This document shows, in pieces, positions 21,190 through 32,938 of a DNA stretch of 64,000 bases. Within the stretch, counting starts at the first letter, position 1. Each line of letters opens with the position of its first letter. Position numbers and translations under genes: made by a program. The notes under the pieces are model-generated. The model saw only the letters and a program-made list of their open reading frames with translations. It was not told the origin of the DNA and did not search any database. This DNA is from Saussurea involucrata (Eukaryota > Streptophyta > Magnoliopsida > Asterales > Asteraceae): the NCBI GenBank assembly GCA_033807775.1, contig CM066327.1, positions 90,294,295 through 90,358,294 of the forward strand, in the 5' to 3' direction.

Positions 21190-24100
21190 GGAATTCAGTT
21201 AAGCGAAAAGATGAGGGTATTTAGTTCTCATTTCTGATTCTGATTCCCAAGTAGCATCCTGACCATTATGATGTCGCCACTTTCAATCGTTCACGAATTT
21301 GAGTAATCTTATCCGCAGTTAACTGAACTATATCTGGCCCTGCTAATTGTTTCTCTCCCACTTCGTTCCAACACAGAGGCGTTCGGCATACCATACAGAA
21401 CTTCAAACGGTGCCGCTTGTATGCTGGAGTGATAACTGTTATTGTAGGCAAATTCAATCAATGACAGATGCTTATTCCACGATCCTCCAAAATCAACAAT
21501 ACAGGCCCGTAACATCTACTAAAGTCTGAATTGTTCGTTCACTCTGACCGTCATTTTGAGGATGATATGTTGTACTTAGCTTTACTTACGTCCCCATTTC
21601 TTTTTGAAAACTTCTCCAGAACCTTGAAGTAAAACGACTCTCACGATCAGAGATAATCGATATTGGAACTCCATGTCGAGTTACTATTTCGTCGATATAC
21701 AATTTTGCTAGTCTTTCTAATGAATAGATTTCTTTTATTGGCAGGAAGTGAGCAGACTTTGTCAATCTGTCGACGATCACCCAAATGGAATCAAATCCTT
21801 TTGGAGTCCTTGGTAACTTCATGATGAAATATGTATTAATCTGGTCCCATTTCCACATAGGTATTTCTAAACGTTGAAACTTACCAAAAGGCTTTTGATG
21901 TTCAATCATTACTTTCTTACAAGGGCAAAAACCTTCTACATGCTGAGCAATACTTCTTTTCATTCCCGGCCACCAGTAAAATTGTCGTAGATCTTTATAC
22001 ATCGTATTCGTGCCTGGATGAATAGAGAAATGAGATTGATGAGCTTCTTGTAGTACCCGCTCACGTAAACCACCCAAACGAGGCACCCATATTCTATTTT
22101 CCAGACACAGTAACCCACGATCATCTTTTACGAGTGATGCTGATATACCCACTAACCTCTCTGGTTTCAAGTGTTCTTCTTGAAAGGCTTCTACTTGACA
22201 CTTCTTCAATTCGTCAAAGATGTTAGGTAGAAGTTCAGCTCGTAGTGCAATGGCTTTTATTGTTCCGCTCCTCTCTTGACAACTCAGTGCATCAGCTACT
22301 ACATTCTCCTTCCCCGGATGATAGAGAATTTCGCAGTCGTAATCATTCACCAATTCTAACCATCTTCTTTGTCTCATATTTAATTCCCACTGATAAAAAA
22401 AATGTTGGAGACTCTTGCAGTTGCGTCATCATTTCTTTCATTTTTGGGGGTGTCAGTCGATACGGTGTACGAGCAACAGGAGCTGCTCCAGGAATCAGAT
22501 ATATACCAAACTCTACTTGTCTATCGGGCGAAAGACTAGTTAAATCTTCTGGGAAAACATCCGGAAATTTACAAACAACAGTAATATCTTCCAGCTTATT
22601 CTTTTCTAGCTTAGTATCTACCACATAAGCTAAATAACTCGAGCAGCCGTTACTAACACACTTACGAGCTTTCATCATAGAGATAAGGCAAGACTGATGA
22701 TTTCTACGATCACCATAAATCATTACCGGTCCCCTCTTAGGTAAGACAACATTAATCAACTTCTTATCACAAACTATACTAGCATGATTATCGGCTAACC
22801 AATCTATTCACACTACCACATCAAACTCGATCAAAGCTATAGGGAGTAACTGAATAGGTACTCCACACCCATCTATGTCTATAATACAACTATCAAATAC
22901 CTCTTTAACCGGTACTTGATTATCATTTGCATTATCTACCATTAACGCATGATCTAACACTTTAGGCTTTAAATGCATATAAGCAGGAAAAGAAGGAGAC
23001 ACAAATGATCGGTTTGCACCGGAGTCAAATAACACTTTAGCACGTATAAAGTTTATTAGAAATGTACCTGTAACCACATTAGGAGTTTCCTTTGCTTCTT
23101 GTACTGTCATTAGGAAGGCTCGACCCTTTGCTTTCGGACTTCAGGTTCTTATATTCCTCCCGGCCTAACACCCGTTGGTCTCACTGTCATACTACCCTGC
23201 TGTGCTTTCCACTGCGGACATTCAGACTGAATATGATCAGGGGAGTTACAAGAGAAACAGAATCGAGTTACCCGACAATCTTTAGCGATGTGACCAGTCT
23301 TTCCACACTTGTAACAAATTCGGGAATCAACATAACAATTTCCCTAATGAATACGATTGCATTTTGGACATGGTCTTTCCGCTGGTCTGAAAGATGGACG
23401 ACTATCAAATCTCGGGGATTTGGATTCCTTTGGATCATAATGCGGTCCTTCCCATTTTCTTGTCCCCATACTTTTATCACCAACGTCTCTCCCTTTATCT
23501 CTTTCTACATTTTCCGCGACATCCACTGCGACTGAGAAAGTATCGGTTCCTTATGCAATTACTAGTCCTCTGATTTCTGACTTTAACCCAAAGATGAATC
23601 TTTCCATTCTGAGTGCTTCAGTGGCAACATAATATTCGGCAAAGCGAGACTTATCCAGAAAACGCACAGTATAATCCCGAACTGATAGCTTACCCTGTTG
23701 CAGATTCATGAACTCTTCTTCCAATTGTCTTACGACAGCTTGAGGACAAAACTGCATTTTAAAAGCACTTGCAAATTCTTCCCAAGAAAAAGTAGAATAC
23801 ACGTCTGGTCCTTTAGAAGTAATAAGAGCTTCCCACCAATATAACGCATCAGCCTTCAACATTGCATTCACATACAATACTCTATCTTCTTCGGCACATT
23901 TGCTGGTTTTGAAGATTGCTTCTATTTCTTTTAGCCACCTCATAGCCTTCACTGGATCTCTTTCCCTGGAGTAGGTTGGAGGTTTGCAACTTAAAAACAT
24001 CTTGTAATCACACTTCTTAGGCACCGGTATAACTGTAGGTGTAACAGGCGTCTCTCCTTCCAAAATAGGATCTGGTATTACAGTTTCAGTATGACGAGTA

Positions 24101-24336
24101 CGGTCGAACATGGCTTGTATATTAGTTTGTAATCTTTCCATTTCTGCCATCAAATCATTTCTAGTAACAAATTCCACGCCGTAGGGATGGCCCCTACCTC
24201 CAGTTTCACCCCGACCTCGTCCTGCACCTCTTCCTCCGGTTCTGGTCATCATTTCCTGAATATTTCTCATTCTTGGATTCGGCCTGATTGGATTTCCTTC
24301 TTCATCTCTATCCATATTTCTAGAACCACTCGCCAT
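21190..24336 (-). pseudogene. Gypsy F: internally deleted gag-pol
   Basis: Gag starts at about 24336 (MASGSRNMDRDEEG) and reads to a stop at 23551. A broken zinc-knuckle region (CYKCGKTGHIAKDC near 23300) follows, then protease with an intact DSG (23110-22808), then a short RT start. RT and most of RNase H are missing: near 22412-22416 sequence from the RT N-terminus runs straight into the RNase H SLQH region. RNase H end and integrase follow (22377-21586), with the first catalytic Asp changed to Tyr (21829-21831). A second deletion near 21273 joins integrase C-terminus to the chromodomain end. Several stops are also present. It is incapable of its own reverse transcription. Confidence 0.92.
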
Positions 24337-24601
24337 TCTGCTAATTTCAACAAGGTTAATATACACGTAAGCACATACCCCATATAATAAGTTATTACAG
24401 TTCAAACATGTACCTGTAAGTTCACAATTACACTGGCTAGATGTAATTTGAAATTACCTTACATGATGTTCCTTCTACCTTTTTATATTTAACATCCCAA
24501 AAGGTTCTAAAATTATTAAGGACATCCTACTTCACATGCAGTTTAAGTCTAGGCATGGATTCGAATACCCAAATCCCATAAACTAGGGCTCTGATACCAT
24601 C
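24337..24601 (-). other. Gypsy F leader with primer-binding site
   Basis: On the minus strand TGGTATCAGAGC (24589-24600) abuts the LTR at 24602. The leader to the gag ATG is about 245 bp and shows nothing else. Confidence 0.88.
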
Positions 24602-25054
24602 TGTAACGACCCGTCCCAAACATACATCATGTAACATATTATACATAACATCATTTCATAACAAAAGATATATCATACGTCACGTACGGTCCCTTTCAGT
24701 CTCAAAACTATAAAATACATATTTGAGTATCAACTATTCATATTAACTTACAATACTTTTCGTAATACTATCCATACAAAACGATACATAAAAACTTCCT
24801 AATCAACATCAGCTATCAACCGCATACTACACCTTATCCTTTCCTTTGCTATTAAAAGTTCCTCGACCTGGAATACATATTTTTTTTAAACAAAATGAGG
24901 GTTAGACCTATTGGTCTAAGTGAGAAAATCCCTGTTAGCGTATAATCATTTGCAAAATACATAATATATATACAACACATATTTGAATACCAATCATGAC
25001 TCATATGCATTGTGTACAATTCTTCCTCATGGCCATATTAGTTGGTAGCAAGCC
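24602..25054 (-). repeat. Right (5') LTR of gypsy F, first part
   Basis: 453 bp matching 19343-19795 in equal length with about six substitutions. It is interrupted at AAGCC (25050-25054) by copia G and resumes at 62720. Confidence 0.95.
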
Positions 25055-25287
25055 TGTTATCCAAATAACAAGTAATCAACAACAAGATGTATGCAAATCA
25101 CTGGTCATCTCTCATTTGATTGAAGAACTCAATACAAAAGTGTAGAGAGAAAATACAGAGAGTTTTCCCAATGTTATCTTTCAAAGTGTTAGTGAGAAAT
25201 GAGCTAAACTAGGCTATTTATACCTAGACTCAATAGTTACAAAATAACCCCTCAACTTGAATACAACATATAAAATTAACACTAACA
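25055..25287 (-). repeat. 3' LTR of copia G
   Basis: 233 bp from TGTTATCC to ACTAACA, followed by a reverse polypurine tract TTCTCCCCCTTTG (25288-25300). Unlike copia I, this short LTR holds no obvious motif array. G keeps its array next to the post-pol gene. Confidence 0.9.
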
Positions 25288-25323
25288 TTCTCCCCCTTTG
25301 TATTCAAGTGAGCCAGGTAAGCT

Positions 25324-26727
25324 TTAACCATAAAGTTCTTCAGGTGGAATGTATCTCTTTCTGATCCCAAAGATAATTTCAAATCTTCTGAGTGAATTCC
25401 GGTAATCTATTAGGTCTTGTATCGCTTTCAAGGCATTGTTGATCAAGATGATCTCCTTCTCTTTCAGAGGAACCTTTCTTTGTTCATCCAATCTTAGCCT
25501 TTCATTCAGCAGAATCTTGATCATATAGAGTGTTCCATCAGAATACAGGTTGACTTCAATAAACCTCAAGAACTTCTTCCTCTTTTGCCCATTATGATAA
25601 ACAACACCAAACTCTGTTTTTTCTAACACTGTATACAGAGGAATACCTTGCATGTCGGGTAAGCCTTTGTTTGGCCTTCGTTTGTTGACTCTGATTTGAT
25701 TACTTTCCAAAGCCATCTGAAAATCAGTTAGGTATGAAAGCTTGATCAGGTTCTTCATGAAACGTTTTAAGGCTTGATAGGCTTCAGAGTAGGTAATAAC
25801 TTTGTTTGGCATCCGGGCAAGAATGTCATACAGCCTGAAGAAGTCTGCACAGGTTAGGGATTTGAAGTCGGCTTCACAGAAATTCCACTCTTTTCCATCT
25901 GATCTGTTGACATAGAATCTCGGATAAAACACATTCAAGATCTTCTCTGATTCTATCTTCACAAGCTTAACAATTTCTTTATCAGTTCTGACTGCACTGA
26001 GCTTTTGATCTTTGTCACCCATCATATACAAATATTCAATCTGCTTTTTTCATGGAAGTTTATCAATTGAATAGAGCTTTACCTTGTCAATTGGCTGAAT
26101 CTTTTTCACAAACAAATCACTCCTTATATCTTCTTGGAATGGAGTAATGATTCTTGTTCGGTGAGCACGTCGGACAATCAAAGCTTCTCTATCAATTAAC
26201 ATATGTAGATTACGTAATTATGCATTGGAGACTGCATCTCTGATTTTGCCTTCAGGTAGATCAGATATTACCGGAATTTGTATCACTGGATCAGGTTGGT
26301 TACTTTCTTTCTCGGAATCAGAATGGGGTTGAACATTTCCACCATCAAATACATCATCCATCTCCTCTTTAATCTTTACCACAGTTTGATCTTCATCCGA
26401 ATTAATATAAATCAAATCCTGTAAGAACTCATCAGCCATTATTTCCTCATCAGTTTTGTTATCACATCCTTGAGGCTTTTCAACCGTAGGATTGATATCA
26501 TCCAGAACACCAACATCAGCACTTTGAACCCCTTGTGTACCACCAACATTACCGGTACCCGATTCCACATTTGTTTCCACATTCTCAGTAGCATGAACAC
26601 CCGAACCACTACCTTGCTCAATCCTCTGTCTTACACTTCTCTCCCCCTCATGGTGATCATGATCGGGATCTTGATCATCATGTCTCCGTTTGGTGGTTTG
26701 GGCTTGAATCCCACACTTGTCTTCCAC
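25324..26727 (-). pseudogene. Copia G post-pol gene, C-terminal half
   Basis: Two frames (26727-26218 and 26031-25324) separated by a break near 26050-26215. The first has a basic-histidine stretch (KRRHDDQDPDHDHHEGE) and acidic runs. The second has a folded-looking domain with VFYPRFYVNR, CEADFKSL, EFGVVYHNGQ and FLRFIEVNLYSDGTL. Element H has clear counterparts: KRRHDQDDPGHQAHEGE, IWYPIFYVER, SEADLNDL, YGIVYRDQ and FLRFEEIGKYSDGTL. I do not recognise the family function. There is no signal peptide or membrane segment, so an envelope role is not supported here. Confidence 0.75.
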
Positions 26728-26736
26728 CGCTTTGAT

Positions 26737-28182
26737 TCAGTTTGATAGGGATGTGAAGCCATAAGATATAGCTTCGGTTAGGTTGGATATGGATTGTTGT
26801 AGGGTATTTAGTGAATCTGGTAAAGTGGCTTGTATTTCGGTTTGGCGTCTAAGTAGACCAAGAATGTCTACTTCTTCTTGAGTATTAGCATCACCTTGTT
26901 CTAGTAAACGGGTAAGTAACTGGGATTTCAATTCATGTAAAGGTAAAGTATGATGTACCTTTGGGTTCGGCTGAGATTCTGGTTGAGTGTCGGATGGTGC
27001 GGATGAAGAATCAGCAACAGACTTTCCTTTAACAAACTTGTGTACTTCGGCAGATAAATTCTTAACAATATCTTTCAATTCGGACATCTGAGCTTTCTGA
27101 GTGTTAGAGACAGACTGGATGGCCATTTCAAGCAACTTCTTAGATACATAGTTGTGAGGAGGAGGACCCACCAAAGACTGAATATCACGCGCTTGTTCCA
27201 AGGTAACACCCAGACCACTAAGGTTACTGGTTGACATAGCAGTCATAGAGACTGTATGGCCTACGTTCAACGCTGGCATAGTGTTAACGTTGGTAGGAAT
27301 TCCGCCCGGTCGTCGTGAAGCACCAACAAATGGCGGCAACACTCGGGGCGTTCCGGTTGGGTCACGCATAACACCAACATTTTGTGTCGCCATAGATGAA
27401 GTGACGAACGGTCTCCGTGTCCTAGGAAAGGAAGTAAAATCAAACGGTTCTAGACTCAATCTGTGACCAAATGAAGGTGGTGGCCGGGGCAGTTGCCATC
27501 CTGTTTCAATATCAGCCGACACCGAGTGTGTCGCCGATAGTGTTTGTGCTTTTCCCCTGTGAGAAAATGAAACATCAACTTGTGAAGAAGTTGATGAGTG
27601 GATGAGTGGGGTTGTGCATTGCATAGTTGGGTCCACTATGGCTTCTTCAATGTCTCGTGGCGACGGACGCTCACTGACAGTAGATGTGGCTACCCGGCTA
27701 GACACGGTTTGGTTAGGATCATTAGTTAAAATATTTGTTGACCCTGTCTCACACTCACCATCTTTTTTTCTTTCCTTCTCACTCAACCTCACTTGATTTT
27801 CTGTTTCAACTAATACTCCCTCATTTCCCCTTATCACTCCTCCATCACCACCTTTAGTAGTAGTGACGACCTTTTCAATTACAGTATCAAGATTCTCCAT
27901 TACTTGATCATTGTTGTTATCATCATTGTTATCATCATAACTATCATCCTCTTTTTCATCATCAGCATCAGCATTCGCATCATCATCATCTGAACTATAT
28001 ACAAGATTAGCAGGATCATCAATATCCGCATCAATATCCTCAGATTCTTCCTCAGTATCGTCGGAACCAAGATCTTCCTCACCATCATCCTCAAAGATCG
28101 GAATCATCTTTTTAGATTTGGACGACTGACCAAGAACACCCCCAACTCCTTTTCCCCTTACATCGCTTTTACCTCTCAACAC
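26737..28182 (-). pseudogene. Copia G post-pol gene, central acidic region
   Basis: A 481-residue frame rich in Asp/Glu at its start (an EDDGEEDLGSDDTEEE-type run, then long D/N-rich runs). It continues into a Ser/Thr/Pro-rich linker and ends in helical sequence (LLRRQTEIQATLPDSLNTL). Low-complexity acidic stretches sit at the same place in the H and I genes. It follows the N-terminal part (28282-29244) after a break near 28190-28270. Confidence 0.7.
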
Positions 28183-28281
28183 GCCCTGTTCAGGTACCCT
28201 AGTATCCTGAACTCTCTTTCTAACTCTAGAACCCTCACTACGCTCACCTAATGTGTTGGCACCGTGGGTAGGCCCTACCGG

Positions 28282-29244
28282 TCATGGCCGGGCCATCAGT
28301 TCATTCTCTTCTCTATACTCACTCAAAATTGGTGATTCTTGGTCAGCGTAAGCGAGTAGTGCTTCAGGTAAAATCATAATCGTAGGAAAAGTTAGACCTT
28401 TCGGAAGTCGGAGATATTTCATGTAGGTGGTAGGACCAAGAACTGCATTCTCGCGTCTCGGTATCTGATTATTAGAATCCATGATAGAACGGATGATGAT
28501 CTGAAGATATCTTTGAAATGGATCAAACGTTCTGTCTTTTGATGGCTTTGCTTTGTCGGTAACCACCTCGATCAGGTCATTCCAGATAAGAATAGCAAAG
28601 TCGATCTTTCAGTCAAAAACGATAGCTTGAAACATTCTGATTACTGAAATGTTGGCCGTGTCGACTCCCGTGTGTTTAGAAGTCATACATCTATTCACAA
28701 CACTGAATAGTGTGTAATAGATCGGCGGTAGATAGTTTCTTTTCAACTTTGATGTATTAGTCAGCACCCTATACTTCGGACATGGATCATTGTAACCCAT
28801 CCGCATAATATCCTGGCACAAATCTTCTTCAGACACCATATCTTCAAAATTTTGAGAATAAGGAAGATCAAGAACTGTCTGCAACCTTTTCAGAGTCAGC
28901 TTGGCATCAAAATGATCTACTTTCAGAGTAAAGTAGTTGTTATTTGGTATGTATTGGATGTTATGCCATACTTGTTGCAGATAGATCTTTGGAACTTGTA
29001 TTGTCTTTTCAAGAGCAGTACGGAGAGGATGGTTTTTGAAAATCTCCATTATAAGCTGATAATCCATTCTGACGTGGAAATCTAGAGTATAGTTGTTCGG
29101 TTTCAATTCCTTCTTGTCTTTTGGAAGAATAAGTTCAGCATCTAGATCTCGAGCGTTCACTGATGGATATGATGAACGAGGAGACGGGAACACCGTGTTC
29201 TCGTCAGAAGAATTACCATCACCATGCTCTTGCATGTGTGCCAT
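28282..29244 (-). pseudogene. Copia G post-pol gene, N-terminal domain
   Basis: Begins at ATG 29244, three bases after a predicted splice acceptor. One in-frame stop at about 28609 splits it into 211 and 94 residues. Recognisable phrases are IFKNHPLRTAL, YLQQVWHNI, LQTVLDLP, IMRMGYN and VVNRCMTSKHTGVDTAN. Each has a partner in H (IFRGHPISYAL, YLQQAWHSI, LRLILRLP, IRDLGYV, SVINRC) and a weaker one in I. This suggests a conserved, mostly helical domain of unknown function. Confidence 0.8.
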
Positions 29245-29247
29245 GGT

Positions 29248-29724
29248 CTATGATAGACAGAATTAGACCACTTGGATATCAGTGCTTTTTCACCAGAAAA
29301 ATTTCAAAAATTTCCTAAGTATGGGCTACTGTCGTACAAAACATCAAATCGCATGACTCTACTAGTCGGACAAAGCTGTACGACTAAAAGTTGTCGTACA
29401 AGCTGTGTGTGACAGTTATGAATATCAGTTGTATGCGACAATTTTGAATGTTGAAGAACATAGTATTGTGTGACAGTTATGAATGTTCGAACAGTGATGA
29501 ACATTCAAACCCAAAAACCAAAGATTTGTCAATGAAAGCTTATTAAACTAGTGCCCTATGCGCTTTTCTACTAGGAATGCTATCCTATCATCTTTTCCTA
29601 GCAACTATAACATACAAATCAGAATTCGAAGGGTTTACTAAAACCCTTTTTCGACTTTACTAACAATCAACATATCAGATGAAATAATCGATGAAATGCG
29701 ATGAAAAATGGTAAATGATGATAC
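29248..29724 (-). other. Predicted 5' UTR intron of copia G post-pol gene
   Basis: Minus-strand donor CAG|GTAT at 29724 and acceptor ATCATAG at 29248, then ACC and ATG at 29244. The intron (477 nt) contains GTCGTAC/GTACGAC motifs (29330-29480). Introns of the same design occur in H and I. Confidence 0.6.
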
Positions 29725-29847
29725 CTGAATCGATTTTAATCCACGAAATCAATGAAACAGCAACAATAAATCAAAATCGATATTTATTTTTGTGAGAGAA
29801 TCGGATGAAACAATAGTCGGAAAATGAAAAGACGTTTAAAATCGCAC

Positions 29848-30215
29848 TATATATAGATCTTAGGGCAGAGTGACACGTGTCACGAAGTGATTGGTCCAAG
29901 GTTTGACTGACACGTGTCAGGTAGTCGTAGGAAACAATGTACGAGAACCCCATCTTAGTCGTATGAAACAGTGACCGACTAAGGTGGAATCATGAACAGT
30001 AACTGTCGTACGATTCTTGTACGACTAGGATTGCTAGTCGGACAAAGCATCTACGAGTTGGCATTATGAACAGTGACTGTCGTACAAAGCATGTACGACT
30101 AGGATTGCTAGTCGGACAAGACTTGTGCGACTGTCGCGCGGGAACAGTAACTATCGTACAGGACATGTACGACTAGGATTGCTAGTCGTATAAGGCTTGT
30201 GCGACTACTTTCCTG
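29848..30215 (-). promoter_or_regulatory. Internal promoter of copia G with 74-bp tandem array
   Basis: On the minus strand, three tandem 74-bp units (30215-30142, 30141-30068, 30067-29994) carry GTCGTAC and GTACGAC motifs. CACGTG boxes follow at 29911-29916 and 29874-29879 with a CCAAT box between them, then CTATATATAG at 29848-29857. The order array, CCAAT, CACGTG, TATA parallels the promoter of copia I and sits about 125 bp before the predicted splice donor. Confidence 0.65.
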
Positions 30216-30680
30216 ACTTGGAAAAATTTTCAAAAAAATTTGAACTTTTCAGATTAAAAATTGTTCAGTGTTCATTGAAAACATTTTTCTCCCCCTACAA
30301 AGATGCATAAACTTTGACAAAATGATTTTTCATCTAGTAGGGTTTGCCAAAATCATTTAAGATAGAACACTCACCTTTGTTGTTTTGCTCAACCACTTCT
30401 TCTTTGTACAATGCTCCCCCTTGAAAGATGCTTACAAAGATTTATAGCTCCCCCTAAACACATGAAGCACACATAAAACTGCACAAATAATATCAATTGA
30501 AGTACATACGGTAAAAATAATAAAATTGAAATCTACTTTGTACAATACTGAAAGAAATCTAAATTTGAACAAATCATAATGGATATTCAATATTATGAAA
30601 ATAATTATTCTTCACTCAAAGTTATCAAATTTGAATGACTAAGAATTATTTTCAAAATGTTGAATAAAAATTATGATTTA
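30216..30680 (-). other. Copia G spacer after pol with polypurine-like tracts
   Basis: No gene seen. On the minus strand GGGGGAG-type tracts occur near 30292, 30412 and 30442. The rest is AT-rich. Confidence 0.55.
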
Positions 30681-32938
30681 TCAAACTTTCAAATTCAACA
30701 TGCCTAGCTTTGAGACAAGAAAGTTGAACCCTTTCTCATCCAAAGCCTTGGTAAACAAGTCGGCGAGTTGAAATTCAGTAGAAACAAAATAGAGTTCAAT
30801 TCTACCTTTTTCAACATCTTTAATAAAATGATACCGTACGTCGATGTGCTTGGTTTGCGTGTGTTGAACCGGATTCACAGATATTGCGATTGCGGACTTA
30901 CTATCACAATAAGTTGGGATCTTTTCGTACTTACACGCGAAGTACATCAGTTGGGTTTTCATCCAGATGACTTGTGAACAACAACTAGCGGCCGCGACGT
31001 ATTCTGCCTCCGTCGTCGAAGTTGACACACAGTTCTGTTTCTTTGACGCCTAACTTACCAACTTATCTCCCAAAAATTGGATATGTCCGGATGTACTCTT
31101 CCGGTCCAATAGGCTACCACTGTGATCCGCGTCGGAGTAGGCTGTTAGCTCAAATCCCATGCCTTTGGGATACCATAGCCCAAGGTAGATAGTTCCTTTG
31201 AGATAGCGGAAGATGCGCTTGACGGCTCCTACATGAGATTCCTTAGGATTCGCCTGAAATCTCGCACAAAGACAAGTAGCGAACATAATATCCGGGCGAC
31301 TAGCAGTTAAGTACATTAAAGATCCGACTATACCTCGATATTGTCGTATATCAGTTTGCTTACCATGAGGATCTGGACCGATCTTTGATTGTGTTGCCAT
31401 CGGTGTTACAATGGAAGTACATTTTTCCATTTTGAATTTGTTCAAAATGTCAAATATATACTTTGACTGATTGATGAATATCCCGTGGAAAATTGTTTCA
31501 CTTGCAATCCTAGGAAGAAATTAATCTCCCCCATCATGCTCATCTGAAATCTAGTAGTCATCATATCAGAAAACCATGAACATAAACCAGGGTTAGATGC
31601 ACCGAATATAATATCATCTACATATATTTGTACTATTACCATCTCATCGTCTTCGTGCTTGACAAACAAAGTCGTATCAACCTTACCTGTTTCAAATCCC
31701 GAGACGAGTAGAAATTTAGATAGAACATCGTACCATGCTCGCGGGGCTTGTTTCAACCCATATAAGGCTTTATCCAATATGTAAACGTGATTTGGATTCT
31801 CCTTGTCTACAAGGCCTTCGGGTTGTGAGACATATACCTCCTCTTTTAGAATTCCATTAAGAAATGTTGTGTTTACGTCCATCTAATATACCATAAAATT
31901 CTTGTATGCCGCGTACGCTAAAAATAATCTGATTGCTTCAATGAGTGCGACTGGAGCGTAAGTCTCATCGTAATCTATCCCCTCTTGTTGACGATAGCCT
32001 TTCGCTACAAGTCTCGCTTTGTTACGAACTATGATGCCATCTTCATCTTTCTTATTCTTGAACACCCACTTTGTTCCAATGATACTTTTATCGGTCGGTC
32101 TTGGAACGAGCCTCCATACTTTTAATGCTTCGAATTGATTTAGCTCTTCTTGCATAGCTAAAATCCAATCCGGATCATTCAACGCTTCTTTGACTGTGAG
32201 TGTTTCAATGTTGCTCAAAAACATTGAAAACAGACACTCATTCAAGGTAGCACTCGAGCGAGTCTGAACTGGTGAACTTGGGTCACCGATTATTTGGTGA
32301 ATCGGATGAGCCTTCGTCCACTTGGTTGTATGAGGGTGAGGAGCATATGACTCTTGAACATTTTCAAGAGTAGCATTCGTTTCTTCTTCGGTTGGAGAAA
32401 CAATTGGTTCAGCATTTGGAACATCTGTAGGAATACTATAAGATTCCGGTTGTGACTGAGGAATGGTTGGTTCAGAAACCGAAAAACTAGGATTTTGTGT
32501 TGATCCTTCCACAGTAGTTGTAGTCTCTTGTTGTGGAATAACAACTTCTGGTACTTGAACATTCTGAACAGGAGTGGAAACATCAACTGGTGTTGAAGTA
32601 GATGCACCATTTTGAGTAGTTGTCGCAGCGGAAATTGTTGTAGGTGCTTGTACCATCCTGTTAGAATCAACAGACCTATTGTAAGTACCATAAAATTCAT
32701 CATAGAATTCATCAAATAGTAAATCAAGATCAGTTAGTTGAGATTTCGAGGTAGAAGGTTGATCTTGATTAGAAGTTGAAGCAGGTTCTGAACTGAGATG
32801 TCCAGAAGCTAATATTCCAGTTATAACAGGTCCTGAACTGTTTTGGTCAAAAGCCAATTCGTGATGTTTGTCGAATTTGACATTGACACTTTCCATTATA
32901 TTCCTTGATTGCTTCAGATATATCCTATATGATTTCAC
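30681..32938 (-). pseudogene. Copia G RT and RNase H, with stops
   Basis: Reads from a Ser/Thr/Gln-rich linker (32938) through RT (KWVFKNKKDEDG, ARLVAKGYRQQEG, QIYVDDIIFG) to RNase H (AYSDADHSG, DRKSTSGH, EAEYVAAASCCSQ) and ends at GMLNLKV. It converts the RNA genome to cDNA. Breaks are a stop at about 31883 before MDVNTTFLNG, a frameshift near 31445 and a stop at about 31050. The YVDD catalytic motif is intact. Confidence 0.92.

Noticed and set aside
25324..29244. Post-pol gene as a retroviral envelope
   Set aside because: No signal peptide, transmembrane helix or furin-like site was seen in G, H or I. Acidic, basic and coiled-coil regions suggest an intracellular protein.
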